A DNA stretch of 64,000 bases from Brasenia schreberi (GCA_036023115.1 JAYKKT010000036.1:7336001-7400000); one strand, 5' to 3'; shown: positions 32,547-44,028, counted from the stretch's first letter. Made by a program: numbers and translations. Notes: generated by a model not told the origin, from the letters alone.

Positions 32547-34299
32547 TGAAAAGGTCAACTAAAAAATACACGGTCATGTGTCGTCCTACCAGTTTTCTCT
32601 CTCCTTCACCGACAAAAAACTATTAATTAATTAGTACTCCCATTCACCGGCCAATCAAGCTGCAGTTTTCCCACTAATCTTCAAAACATGTATCGAATCA
32701 GATTAAATAAACTCATCTAAATGGTAGTGTTTAGCTTCTTTTTTACAGCAGGTTTGAAATGAAAGTCATGAACACGAGACTGCAATCAGCACTGCATTTG
32801 GCCGCCACCATGAGAACAGTTGATTGAAAACGACTTAGTCAAGGAATGGATGACAACCAATTAGGTTAAATTGAGACTGAATTCTTGGGATATCCGATAT
32901 CGTTACTGATTGGATACCTACCCATATATTTTCAAAAGCTCAAGTCTGGTAGATACCTGGTCCCAGTTTGGGTTGTTAAACAATCTGAACTGTTTGTTGG
33001 TTGGCTCGATTGGGCTCATTCCGACCTCATTCTAATCTGGTTCATGAACTCAAATGAAATGAACATAAAAAGATTGAATTTGGTTCGGTTAGGCTTGTGA
33101 ATTGCTCACCAGAAGACGTTTTCAACATATCATGGGCGAACTTCTACTGTATGAACCTACCTAGCCATTCGGCCCGTAAGACCTGCTGGGTGTGGTGTCT
33201 GTCCAACAGCAAGCCTTTTGGTTTGTTCCACTTTTAGTCTCAAGAAAGCGTCGAGTTGGAGCCAAGTTGTGTGCCTCCTAGCTAGCCGGGAAACACCCCT
33301 TACTAAGTCAAGAGGCCTCCAACTAGACGCGTCTGGTTCCAGGTAAACTGGAACCGATAATCTTATTAAAAGAATTAAATTTTAATATTTTTTATAATAT
33401 TGGAACTAGAAAATTTGGAATTTGAAAAATTCATACACTAATCACTGTATATAGAAAAATATAAGTGTTTTGTGAATGTGAAAAACAAATGTGCCTCACC
33501 CCAAATAAAAGTGATCCCTGGCCCAAAAAAAATCCCAAGTCTGCCACTGGATGAACTGACTGGAAATGGCTGCACGTCACAGTACCAAGTTAGGTGTGAA
33601 TTTATTTATTTAGCTAATGGGACCTTTCCCTCGATAAAGAAGGAATGTAGCTATATCTTATATACAAATGGGCCAGGTAAGGCCCACTTTTGACCAAATC
33701 CATGCCCAGTTTGCAACTTCACTAATTAATCGTGGGTTATGTACGAAGAGCTTTATAAAATAACATATGGATAAGAATAAGCTAAGCCAAAGACTTAAAA
33801 GGTTGGTCCAAGACATGTTGCTTGTGTAACCATGAACACCAAAAATACATTCAAACCGTTGACAGTAAATAGACGCTGAATTCTCTAACCTGAGTCGGCT
33901 GTGTTATGGTTTTGACTGAAACAAAGCTATAAGTTGACGATCTCGGATCGACCATTAACTAGAACACTTTACATGATGATACTCACAAGCAAGATTCCAC
34001 TAGTAGTGGCCAAATTAGCTTTTATGTATATATATATAGCCGGTAAAGTTTTCCTCATGTAGCTGCCTACTGCCAAATGCCCACATTTAGCTGTGAATTT
34101 GGGCTGCAATGCCCCTCATCCAGTGGCATACCCACTTTAGGGCGAGATGAAACATGCACCTCACTCAAAATCTAAAAAGTTCCTGCATCCACCACCGCCC
34201 TCATCAACATAAATATGAGAAGGCGAAGTGAATGTTTCTTATCAAGGGAACCAAGTAAACGAGCATGTATAATACACCTCATGCATGCAGGCAAAGTCA
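32547..34299. other. Intergenic, no gene seen
   Basis: Low-copy-looking DNA between LINE F and the AP2 gene. Short open frames at 32885-33100 and 33472-33693 have no recognisable domain. The region just below 34300 would hold the 3' untranslated part of the AP2 gene; no canonical AATAAA is obvious. Confidence 0.45.
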
Positions 34300-34947
34300 C
34301 TAATCACTCCATAGCTTTATGTCTAAATCATCAACCATGTCATCCACATCAAAGGACTGGTGCCAATCTGGGGGGCTCATCAGCAGCCCTTCTGCCATGC
34401 TCGCCAGCAGAGTGGGCATGCTAAACAAGGCTTCCTCATCTAGAAAAGCAGTAGGTGGTTGCTCTGCAGCAGCTGCCTGCTGCTTGCGGCACGAGAAGCT
34501 TTCCTCCACCTGTTGGTCCTTACTGGAAGATGGCCGGTATACTTCCGCTGCTGCCATTGCAACAGCCTGGATATCCTTTGCCGACTTGGACTCCGGCCGA
34601 GGCAAGATCCATGCCGAATCAGCAAAGTTGAGGAGTGCAGATTTCCCCCTCAAAGCCAAGGCTGCAACGTCATATGCACGAGCAGCCATCTCAGCACAGG
34701 GGAAAGTACCGAGCCAGATTCTCCCCTTCTTGTATGGCTGGCGCATCTCACAAACCCACTTCCCTTCCTTCCTCTGACGGATACCCCTGTAAACCGGGTG
34801 CCTCGTCTCGTGAAACTTCTTTCGACCAGCTTTCTTTTTCGGCATTTCAGAAGCAAGGTAATGGTGGTACGGTCGAGAACTATAAGAATGTGAAGAGCAA
34901 GAAGACGCTGGTGAAGAAGAAGAGGAAATTAATGCATCTGAATCCAT
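34300..34947 (-). CDS. DREB1/CBF-like AP2/ERF transcription factor, single exon
   Basis: 215 residues from [12 protein letters not shown] to LWSD. Start chosen because MDSD gives a normal CBF length; an upstream in-frame Met at 35118 would add 57 residues unlike any AP2 leader. A Ser-rich N-terminus precedes the CBF signature [16 protein letters not shown] (about residues 36-51). The AP2 domain follows (about 52-109: [20 protein letters not shown], then [20 protein letters not shown]), then DSAW (110-113). The C-terminal half is acidic and ends in LWSD, close to the LWSY end of CBF proteins. Domain position 14 is Val as in DREB proteins, but position 19 is Gln rather than Glu. Known relatives are nuclear activators binding CRT/DRE elements (CCGAC) in cold or drought responses. 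The open frame looks intact. Confidence 0.95.
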   Translation of the reverse strand: MDSDALISSSSSPASSCSSHSYSSRPYHHYLASEMPKKKAGRKKFHETRHPVYRGIRQRKEGKWVCEMRQPYKKGRIWLGTFPCAEMAARAYDVAALALRGKSALLNFADSAWILPRPESKSAKDIQAVAMAAAEVYRPSSSKDQQVEESFSCRKQQAAAAEQPPTAFLDEEALFSMPTLLASMAEGLLMSPPDWHQSFDVDDMVDDLDIKLWSD

Positions 34948-35033
34948 CTGATCAAATGAACAGGAGAAGCTTATGTTGATTGATACCTGTGAGCTAGAAA
35001 TGCAGTGAAGGCTTGGGAGGGGGAAGAGTTGCG

Positions 35034-35040
35034 GATATAG
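35034..35040 (-). promoter_or_regulatory. Possible TATA box of the AP2 gene
   Basis: CTATATC on the minus strand, about 90 bp upstream of the start codon at 34947. This would imply a leader of roughly 60 bp. It is the best TATA-like word in the interval; not otherwise supported. Confidence 0.35.
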
Positions 35041-35082
35041 ATCACCTCTCAGCCTCGTCCGCGAGATGTACACGCATAAGTT

Positions 35083-35190
35083 CACGTGCGGATTTGAACA
35101 GCCCGGAAGAACAAACAACCAGGTCTTTCCAGCACGTGGTCCTGTTTTTGAGCGCGTGCTGAATGAGTGTTTGGAGGCGTAGTGACGTCA
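35083..35190 (-). promoter_or_regulatory. G-box pair and TGACGTCA motif upstream of the AP2 gene
   Basis: CACGTG occurs at 35083-35088 and 35133-35138, and the palindrome TGACGTCA at 35183-35190, all within 250 bp upstream of the AP2 start codon. These are standard binding words for plant bZIP and bHLH factors. They fit stress or light control of a CBF-type gene, but function is inferred from motif and position only. Confidence 0.5.
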
Positions 35191-35312
35191 GGTGTGAACG
35201 AGACCAGGACAGGATGATAGGACCCAAGCCCTCCCCAAAACGGAAAATCATGTTGCTGTGGCACCTTCAATTCCAAAAAAGCGAGATGACCCACCACAAT
35301 GCTTTTTTTCCC

Positions 35313-35344
<32 letters not shown>
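35313..35344. repeat. (CT)n(AT)n microsatellite
   Basis: A run of CT dinucleotides (35313-35330) passes directly into AT dinucleotides (to about 35344), about 380 bp upstream of the AP2 start codon. Confidence 0.95.
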
Positions 35345-35345
<1 letters not shown>

Positions 35346-37501
35346 AACTCGTTGACAATGACCAGACTTAGTGACCAACCGGATGTGAAGGAATATCAGA
35401 GAAGCCACCAATTATCCTCTGCGACCAGTCTTCAAGTTGAAGACCAACATAAACAGGAGTATATCACCGGAGGGTTTTGGGAACAGTGCATCTCCGTCAG
35501 CAGCAATCTGCTGCCAAACTTCATATACATAAAGTCTAGAAGAAGAATGGTCATAGTTAGTCCATCACCCACTTACGACAATCGGTGAACACCAGATTGG
35601 TAACAGCAGCCACTAGATTGTCAATAGCCATGTCTTTGTCAGAATATAAAGGGAGCTTGGCGAAGAGTTTAATTGATCATCACTTGGTGTTGCTGTTGAA
35701 GAGAAGGAAAAACAAATTCTGTTGACCAATCCGTTGGAGTAGGGATGCAACTTTCCAGCCTTGTTGGTAGGTGAAATCCGATCGGTTTGTCAGCAGGGAA
35801 CAGTATGTCCAGTGTTCATCCTATCACTATCATCATTAAGGGAGCCTTTGTCACAGTGCACGTAAAATAAACGAAGTGTGCAATAATGTATGATACGAAA
35901 CATCGTAGAAACTATGTAGAACGAAATTGAACTGATTCCTCTACAAAAAAATTGCACGAAACCGACATATGTGAAATTATATATAATATATAATATGGTA
36001 CCTGTGGGTCTTGTCTACCTTAAAAAGTTAATTAAAATGAAATAAGCATGCTGCATTACCCAAATAAACAATTGATAGGGCAGTAGCAACATCAAAAGGG
36101 AAGCGCACCAAAAGGGTCCCGTGATCCTTATTTACTATGATACTAGCCGCCTATGTTGCTTTCGGGGTATGCAATTTTTTAAAAAACTAAGGTACGGGTA
36201 CACTATTATTAAAAAATATAATAAATAGATAAATTTACATAAATACAAAAAATTTTAAAAGTAAGAAAACACTATGTACAACTTATACTCTAGAACTTTT
36301 CATCTTTCCCTTTAACTTTGAAATTCTTGAAGAAAAATAAAGAGTTTTATTCTAGAAGAGAAAAGTAAGAGACAATAAATTTGAAATTAGAAGCACTTAT
36401 GTTAGATATGGATTCCACCAATAACACTGTTACATTAAGCGTAATGAACTAAAAGGTTAAAAAAAGAAAAAGTATATTGATAAGCAAAGCCGTTTATCCC
36501 ATCATTCATGTATGTACCAGAGTGCATCAATAAGTAATGCTTTAGAAGCTACTGAGCAAGAGTGTAGGCCCAACTTATCTCTCCCTCCTTAGGTTACACG
36601 ACATAATGTAACAAACTTAGCTAACAATATGATAAAAACTACATTGAATACAAAACCGTCCAGAGTCACAAAAATTCACTACTATAGATGATAATATGAC
36701 ACGTTTCAGAATTGTGCCTTTTATTGTGGACGACGAGGGCTCTTTTGGTACGTTTGTTCGTCTTACAAAATGCAAGAAGGTTCTAGAATTTCTCTTGCTT
36801 GCTGTTTCTTCTTCTATTGCTCTCTCTCTCTCTCTCCGTTACAAAATAAGGGTGGCAATTCAGGTGCCCTAGTTTCCATGGAGCCTCGCAACGTCATGCT
36901 GAAGGAGAAGACGAAGAAGACAAAAAAGATGGAGAAGAAGAAAAAAAAGTAAGAAACTTTAGTCGCAGACCCCTTCTGTGACAACCTTCTTCAAGCCATA
37001 GCTTCGTTTCTCAACCGACACACATTCTTCAAGAGTCTCTCAGTGTTTAGTTCCAAAGCTCGCATCGAGGTGAGTTTTGGGTATCTTTCTTTTGAAAAGT
37101 GTTTTGGCATATTGATACGTACTTGACGTACTGATACGAGTACGTCACCCATTTGAGCGTACCTATGCAACATAGCTAGCAACACTTATTACACTGCAGC
37201 ATTTCAGTACAGAACCCTAGGATATGTTTGATGGAAGGCACCCTCTTCCAACAGATGAACTAACTTGAAGGATGGGCCAAAGAAGCTTCTCTGTCAGTGA
37301 CAGTGGATGCTCCGCTCATTCAGTTAATTACTGCACCTACAAAGCAATCCCCCTGCTCTTTGTGGCTTGAATACTATTACTGCGGCTGCTTCTGCTCATG
37401 AAGATGGTTTTCTAATATGGAGACTTTGACCTTTTTTTCTTAACGAATCCACTTCTGATGTGCACTCGTGAACTCAATAAAAAATGGGGTTAATCTTGCC
37501 A
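35345..37501. other. Intergenic, no gene recognised
   Basis: Contains two copies of a CTATGTTGC-centred end sequence in inverted orientation: ACTAGCCGCCTATGTTGCTT near 36144 and GCAACATAGCTAGC near 37170. They could bound a degraded DNA transposon of about 1 kb. A CTCTCTCT run and Lys-rich codons near 36770-36950 give only low-complexity frames. Confidence 0.4.
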
Positions 37502-37742
37502 TGATATCACATAAATGTGAAAATAAAAGTACACGAGAGAGAGAAAAAGGAAGGAGAACGGACTAAGGCAGCTCTCCTTCTCTCTCTTCTATTTCATAAA
37601 CCCTCTTATGATGAAACAAGTTCTTATATAACATACTCTATATCCTAAAGAACAAGAATGCCCTTAATAAGGAAAAAGGTTACAACGATGTCCTTCATTC
37701 ACTTAAGTAACCCGATTACTTCCGACTAATATTTTCTTAACA
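37502..37742 (-). repeat. 3' LTR of the non-autonomous element
   Basis: On the minus strand it starts TGTTAAGAAAATATTAGTC directly after the purine tract at 37743-37755. The far end near 37502 is a guess from a TG dinucleotide and from alignment to the partner LTR. Confidence 0.55.
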
Positions 37743-38319
37743 CCCCCTCAACTTGAGAACAGGATACTCGTCTCTCCTAACTTATCAAAAATGGATAATA
37801 AACTCCAACTCTTGTTGTTCAAGCAATCAATCCTGTTTCACTTTACTCTCAACGGCTGACTCTCTCCAAGTATTAGTTTCTTCTCTTGATTGGACAACAC
37901 TACTACCCCTTCTCAAACTACTACCTCTTATCACAACACTACTAAAGTAAAGTTCTCACGTTCATTTCCTGGCTGTACACCCATCATGATTACTGTACAC
38001 ATTTTTTTCACACATAATGGTTATACACATTTTTTTCTAGACATCATACCTGTACACCATCATGACTACTGTACACATTTTTTCCAGACATAAATGGTTG
38101 AACACATTTTTTTCTAGACATCATACACTTTTTTCTAGACATCCTGACCGTACACATTTTTTCAGAGAGTTGTTCTTCTCCTCAACTAGACAAAAACAAC
38201 CCTTCATTCATGCTCTTCATAGCATCATAGCAACAATGAACGACAGCGTGGAACTTCACCTGCAACAGGTTCCATCTTCAACAACCGGAACCTAAAACAT
38301 TTACCTTGATCTCATTCTT

Positions 38320-38760
38320 TTCTGCTTCTACATGAATCCACTTCCCCGTTCAAATGCACCAAGTCGAGAAATGGCAGGAAGATCACTGACCAATGTCACT
38401 TAATTAGGTCTCATACCGAACAATTGCATTGCACGGAAAAACATCCAAAGCCTCCTTGAAAGAACTCACTTTCACGTTGTTCCACGACACCATGCTTCTT
38501 TGAGGCATTAGATCGAACACATGGCATGCAGAGTTGCCTCCCCACACTTGAGATACCCACCTATCAAAAACATTCCAAAGCCTCATTTCTCTTTCAGAGC
38601 TCTTCACAAACAGTAGGTGCGCATCCACTGTTCTTCCACAAACACCATACAACCGAACAAGATTAGTACAAACAAAGGCGTCAAAACCATTTCCACATTT
38701 CACAATCTGACCATGACTCTGCCGGCCTTCTTCAACTCCCCATCTTGGTTCAGCAGCCAC
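38320..38760 (-). pseudogene. Pentatricopeptide-repeat (PPR) gene fragment
   Basis: On the minus strand, 38760-38404 reads GRQSHGQIVKCG, DAFVCTNLVRLYGVCGRTVD and VFDLMPQRSMVSWNN, the spacing of PLS-type plant PPR repeats. After a frame change it continues AMQLFGMRPN, a stop, then VTLVSDLPAISRLGA. PPR proteins are organelle RNA-binding factors. This piece holds perhaps three repeats, has frameshifts and lacks both ends, so it is a captured or degraded fragment. It lies in the same orientation as the LTR element around it. Confidence 0.75.
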
Positions 38761-38849
38761 TTCTGCAACAACCGTTGGACTGCATCCTTGCAGTTCACCG
38801 CACGGGGTAATGGACGATCTGTGGTATTCGGTAACACCTCTGCGATAGC

Positions 38850-39600
38850 AACTTTACGATGGCAACGTCATGTTACTCTTCGTCCACCAACGGCAACGGT
38901 TCACTGAACTGGAGGTGTTGTTCAGCACCTCATCGAGACAATAACCGGTCTCTTCTCTATGGCCGACGAACTGGATTGCACTTTTGCAGCCCGATCTACA
39001 CAACACAAAGTGCATCATCTGTTCGGCATGTACAAAGATCTTTTTCAGCAACGTGCAGCAGCGCTAGATTCCTTTCACGATCCACTGCACGCTACAAGGA
39101 TCGAGGCCTTCCATCGTCTGAGCCAGCAACTACTTCGTCTTGAGTCCCCGAGGGGCCTTTATCAGGAGCAGGTATTTCTGAAGCCATCATATGCCTTTAC
39201 TCTTGATGTCCTGGCAATAGCTACTGGCGCGCACTCGAAGTCGAGGCGCTGCTTCAGGATCGCCTGGTACTCGGGCGTGTCCATCGGCAGTGACACCACG
39301 AAGACACTGACCAACACGCGACAGACTCAGACGATAGAGGCTCGACACTAGGAGACTGAAACTTGCCCGAAGCACCCGCACGATTCACCACAAGTCCTGA
39401 CTGGCTCCCTTCTCCTTCTTCTTCTCTGTGCCTTCCTCTTCATTCTCTCTTTCTTCTTCTTCTCTTCCTTCGCGCAGAGAGAATCCACAGACAGGGATTG
39501 ATCTGAGACTTTGATGGACAACATGGCTACAGTTGGGCGAGAATAAACCCCAAGAAGAAATCTTAGGGCTCAAACCCCCTTATGCCGAACGAGTGTTCTA
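38850..39600. other. GC-rich gene-like tract of unknown origin
   Basis: A 130-codon plus-strand open frame (38959-39351) contains FGMYKDLFQQRAAALDSF and RIEAFHRLSQQLLRLESP. The minus strand of the same tract reads MDTPEYQAILKQRLDFECAP and VAIARTSRV near 39305-39215, also protein-like. I cannot assign either to a family. Composition is GC-richer than the surrounding retroelement DNA and resembles the adjoining captured exons, so another host-gene fragment is likely. Confidence 0.4.
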
Positions 39601-39794
39601 GTTTCCGCGAAGGGCAGAAAGACGACGGAGGAGCATCCGGCAGGAGACCGCCCTGAAGCTCCAGGAGAGCGGCGGTGACAACCATGGCTTCTCCGTGAAG
39701 TAGGTCAAGTACGTCCCCTTCAACTCCTAGTCCGATTTCGACGAGATCGTCTATCGTAGCCGGCGTGGATCACTGCTCGCTCTTCGTCGCCATG

Positions 39795-40034
39795 GCCGCT
39801 TCACCCGTCTTCCTCTCTCTCTTCCTTATCGCCCTTTACATCACCGGCGACCCGTGATATCATCGAAGAATCGAACGACCTCGTAATTCGTCAGGTGACG
39901 GGTGACCACCTCCTGAACGCCGATCTCCACTTTTCGGCCTTCGTCCGTCGCTTTGGACGGACGTATTACGGTCCGGAGGAACAGCGTGTTCATTGCCTGT
40001 TCGTCTTCAAATCCAACCTCATACCCGTCGACAC
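39795..40034 (+). pseudogene. RD19-like papain-family cysteine protease, first-exon fragment
   Basis: The plus strand reads MAASPVFLSLFLIALYITGD, a signal-peptide-like start, then after a one-base frameshift RDIIEESNDLVIRQVTGD. It continues HLLNADLHFSAFVRRFGRTY and EEQRVHCLFVFKSNLI. DDLVIRQV-like residues followed by an HF-x-F-x-x-RFG-x-x-Y inhibitor-propeptide (I29) start are typical of RD19-type vacuolar proteases. The fragment stops a few bases from the primer-binding site of the LTR element, before any catalytic residue. It runs opposite to the element. The frameshift and truncation make it a pseudogene. Confidence 0.8.
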
Positions 40035-40048
40035 TAGATTTGATACTA

Positions 40049-40188
40049 TGTTGAACACGAGAGAAAAAAAAAAAGGAAAAAAGCATGAAGGGTAAAACAA
40101 TGGAGAATGGAGGGCTGACCCTCCAATCGAGGGCCGCCCTTTTTCTCTCCCTTCTATTTCATATACCTTAACCTTATGTAACGGACTC
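40049..40188 (-). repeat. 5' LTR of the non-autonomous element, inner part
   Basis: LTR sequence from TGTTGAACACGAG to GGACTC, where the gypsy element interrupts it. The outer remainder is at 48332-48376. The GACTC at 40184-40188 is the gypsy target duplication. Confidence 0.6.
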
Positions 40189-41606
40189 TGTCACACACAA
40201 ATCCATAGAACGCTTTCTCGTGCGCTTCCTACATTTCGAGGCTTCACCATGTACCATAACCCCGCTTGTAAATCTCGTTTTGTACATATACCATGTTGTG
40301 CGTGTGTGTCCCTTGTAAGGATCGAGTGTGCTTATAAACTCAAGCCATATGCGTGCGTCTAGGTCTAAACTAGGTCACATTAGTCTAGGTCTAGGCTGGG
40401 TCAAGCTTGGACCCAAGTCGGGTCGGGTCCGGGTCGTGTCAGGTTCATGCCATGTCGGGTCAGGTAGGTCGGGTTCCTAGTGGTTGAGTCAGTTCGGGAC
40501 ACCTGGGGGCTAACCGGGTGTTGGGCACAGGTGGCGCCCAAGCGTGAGGTGCCAGGGCACCTCACCCGCATCCCTTGGGCGGGAGCGGTTATAAGGAGTA
40601 ACTGCCCCCTCTCCCTTGGAGGGAGCGGTAACCCAGGTAAGGGCGCCTATAAGGCAACCTTCCTGCCCTGTGCTGGGGTGTTGAACAATTTGTCGAGTGA
40701 GTGAAGAGTGTGTGAGACCGTAGGGCCAGGTGCAGAAGCGTGGACGTTAGGGCCGGACAATGCCCCATAGCAGTGTTGTGATCGGGTGCTGAGAAGGCGT
40801 TGCTGTGCAGAAGATTGTGCTGCTGATCCAGTGTAGTAGGGCGCCGCGATAGGTTCGTGGTGCGTGCAACAGTAGTAGCTAGACGTGCTCATCGGTGCAG
40901 GGCACTCCCCAGTGCCGATTACCTTGGCGACAGAGACTGTCACAGGTGGTGACAGTCTTCCGTTCTCTCCAAGGCGCAGACAGTGCGCCACCCACCCCGT
41001 TCAACAACAAGGTGCTCTCCAAGGCGCGTGCAGTGCGCCTCTCTTCAGTTTCGCCGCAGGGACGCCTCACTTCCGTTCAGCCGCAGGTATCATTCCACAG
41101 GGTACCGCCAGAGTGCCTACCTTCAGCAATAGTCGAAGACACCTACTCCCAGCGACAGACGCGGTGCGACCCCAGGGCGCACCAGACCTTTGTGTTGCAG
41201 CCGAGAGACAGGTGCAACCGTGTGCACCCTGTCTATTGCAGCCGGACTTCAGTGTCGTGTACAGCCGAATGAAAGAGGGAGTCTACTTGTGCTAACCCCT
41301 CTTTGGTATTCCTGTTTAGGCGAGGTTATCTCTGCTCGATTCCAGGTGGGAGCCCTAACTAAATTGGGAAAACTCAAGGTTGTACTAATCACTACGGAAT
41401 GGTAATCGTTTAAGGTTTATGCCCGTGTTTATGTATGTTTATCTCTGAATATGCATGAGTTGTGAATGTGCAAACCCCGCCTCTAAACACCTGTTGAAAA
41501 GGCAAAGGTTTGGAACATAGGCTGATAGAATCACCGGGTGATTCTAGCCATCACAGTGAAACAAGGTTTTTTTTAAAAAAAATGGTTTTGAAACGATACT
41601 ATGACA
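40189..41606 (+). repeat. Gypsy 5' LTR
   Basis: Starts TGTCACACACAAATCC and ends CTATGACA, directly followed by the primer-binding site. It contains GGGTCGGGTC-type repeats (40410-40470) shared with the 3' LTR. The plus- and minus-strand open frames inside are not genes. Confidence 0.93.
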
Positions 41607-42372
41607 GTTTGGTATCAGAGCCTAAACGCTCGATCCTATGCATTTCTGGCGAAAGAATCGCTGAAAACATACATTTGGTGCATAACCGAACGAAGACAAA
41701 ATTCTGCCAAGTGGTTTTTGCAGATTTTCTGAATCGGTTCTGAACTAGGTAACTCGGTTAGAACAGGAAGGAAACTCTCCTAAGTCCGAGTAATTCTATC
41801 AAACTTTGATAGAAGGTCTTTGGTTTGAAGAAACAGCCTAGGCAGTAGTTGGAAAAGCCTGCCGAAGTGAACCAGAAAACCAGATTTTTCAGAAATCTGA
41901 GTTTTGTAGAAATCCGAGGAACTGAATCTGATTTTGGTGTAAACTGAATCTAATCAGTGTTTGTTCAGTTACAGGGAGACCTTAGACAAGTTCAGCAGTG
42001 CTGATCGGCAGAAGTTAGCAAGAAAAATTTAGTGAAATACACCGGCAAAGTCGAATTGTTGGAGTTGCAGAAAAGCAAGTATATAAAACGAAAAGCTGAA
42101 TTCTGGCAATTTTGTGCAAACAATTTGACAGTGTTAACATAGTCGGATTCCACTGAAATTTGGCAGATAACTTCTCTGTATATCAGTGTACAAGTCTGTA
42201 CTCTTGGATTTTTATTTTGGTGTTTGTAAGTGGTTTTACAAAGTCTCGAAGTCAGCGTAGAAGTCATCTGTACTATCTGCATAAAAATTTCTACTAAAGT
42301 TTGTAATTCGGTTCGAATTGAGGGTTTGTATTAGTCTTCTGGTCCGAAGTGTAAGCAAAGTCTGTAAGCACC
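41607..42372. other. Gypsy primer-binding site and leader
   Basis: TGGTATCAGAGCC at 41610-41622 matches the initiator tRNA-Met 3' end used by many plant LTR elements. The remainder is untranslated leader up to the gag start codon at 42373. Confidence 0.85.
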
Positions 42373-43372
42373 ATGGTAAGGAGCAGAAGAGCATCGGGGA
42401 ATGAAGAAAGTCCATCCCAGCGACCCGAAACAGATAATGTGCTGACCCAGATTTTGCAAAGGTTCAATTCTTTGCAAACTTCTCATTCAGAGCTACAACA
42501 AAACCAGGCTCAATTGGCCGTGCATGTGGCTAGGTTACAGAAGCAGCCCATGCACTCATACACCGAAGCAGAGGTTCAACTTCAAACACCGGTTTCTCCT
42601 ATGGACATGCGTGAAACGGCACGCGATCTCAACCTTTCTTGCTCAAAAATTAAAGTCCCCGAACCAACACCCTTTGGAGGTGTTCGAGATAGAAAATTAT
42701 TAGAGAATTTCTATTGGGATTTAGAGAGATATCTGAGTGTATCTCAAGTAGCCGATCATAGCAGGGTGCTAGTAGCTACTTTGTTTTTGAGAGATGATGC
42801 AAAGGTTTGGTGGCGCACGTGAAAGGATACAACCATCAGTGGAGGTGCTACTCTTCCCTCGAGTTGGGAAGAATTTCGCTTCGAACTCCGGCAGCAGTTC
42901 ACGCCGACCAATAGTGGTCATTAGACGAGAGAACTCCTCTGGAAACATAAGTGCACAGGATCTCTACACGAGTATGTGCAACGTTTCAGCTCATTACTTC
43001 TAGAGGTTCGGGACATGACCGAAGTAGATAAGATGTTTTACTTCGAGCAGGGACTACCTTGGCCCAAGTAGAACTTAGGCGAAGATGTCCTTCGACTGTC
43101 ACTGAAGCCATTTCAGCTGTAGAGACTTTTGTAGACCTCAGATCTACAAAGAGTGAGAATAATTCGAAGTAAAAGGATAAGAAATCAAGATCAGAAAAAG
43201 GTAAGACTAAGAGATGGGAGAAAAAGAAAAAGGGATCAAAGGGGAACTCAAAAGAAGGATCGAATAGAGTCAAAGGCAAAAATAAGCCACACAAGGAAGA
43301 AGCCAAGACTCAGGGTACATGTTTTATATGTCAAGGTCCTCATCTGATGAGATTTTACCCTAAAAAGGCAAA
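42373..43372 (+). pseudogene. Gypsy gag
   Basis: Starts MVRSRRASGNEESP. Capsid-like residues LLENFYWDLERYLS and LFLRDDAKVWWRT run to a TGA at 42820. The frame then continues as SWEEFRFELRQQFTPTN and LHEYVQRFSSLLLEVRDM, with further stops. A zinc-knuckle-like CFICQGPHLMRFYP at 43320-43361 has lost its last Cys (Tyr instead). The gene is broken at several points. Confidence 0.88.
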
Positions 43373-44028
43373 AATAGCCGCCGTCTTGATCGTCGATGAA
43401 GAACCGGCAGGCGCTAGTATGAGCACCGGCGCCGAAGCCGTGCCTTTCCAGCTCTTAGGTGCAACTTGTGTGCGTGATGCACCACGCCGTAGCCTGATTT
43501 TCGTTGAGGCACGGATAGGTGACACAGCAGTACGAGCACTAGCTGAGTGCCTCCCATTCGATTATCTCCACGACTCTAGCCACTCAGTGGGGTTTGAGGC
43601 TAGAGCGGTCTGAACAGCGGTTAAAAACAGTGAACACGAACGCTTATAGAGTAGCTTGTATAGCAAGAGCTTGCCGTCTCCAAGTTGGATGTTGGAACGG
43701 TACTTTAGATTTCATAGTCAACACAATGGATGATTTTGGGGTTGTGCTTGGTTGTAATTTCTTCCGTGCAGCTTGCATGATGGTTGCACCACACCTTGGA
43801 GGATTGGTGTGCGTGGAACCCACACAGCCTGGATTTGAACCTCAGTGTGATACAAGTAAGGCTCCTAGTCTTATGACATGCGGAGCAATTTACTTATCTG
43901 TGATGCAACTCAAAACCGGTCTCCGTAAGGGACATCCTACCCTACTTGTGATTTTGAGGGAAGACGAGATAGAGAGTGGAGATGAGAGGGTTCCACCTGA
44001 GATTGAGCAAGTGTTGCTCACCTTCTAG
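43373..44028 (+). pseudogene. Gypsy protease region
   Basis: Between the knuckle and RT, two overlapping frames (43347-43613 and 43594-44028) read LIFVEARIGDTAVRAL and later FIVNTMDDFGVVLGCNFFRA, the usual neighbourhood of the gypsy retropepsin. The D-S/T-G active site is not visible because the frame shifts near 43600. Confidence 0.7.

Noticed and set aside
34319..34777. 152-codon plus-strand open frame over the AP2 gene
   Set aside because: Antisense shadow of the AP2 coding region; the minus strand has the conserved domain.
40480..41405. Several GC-rich open frames in the gypsy 5' LTR and their twins in the 3' LTR
   Set aside because: They lie inside LTRs and recur with the LTR; no known domain and no conserved frame between the two LTRs.
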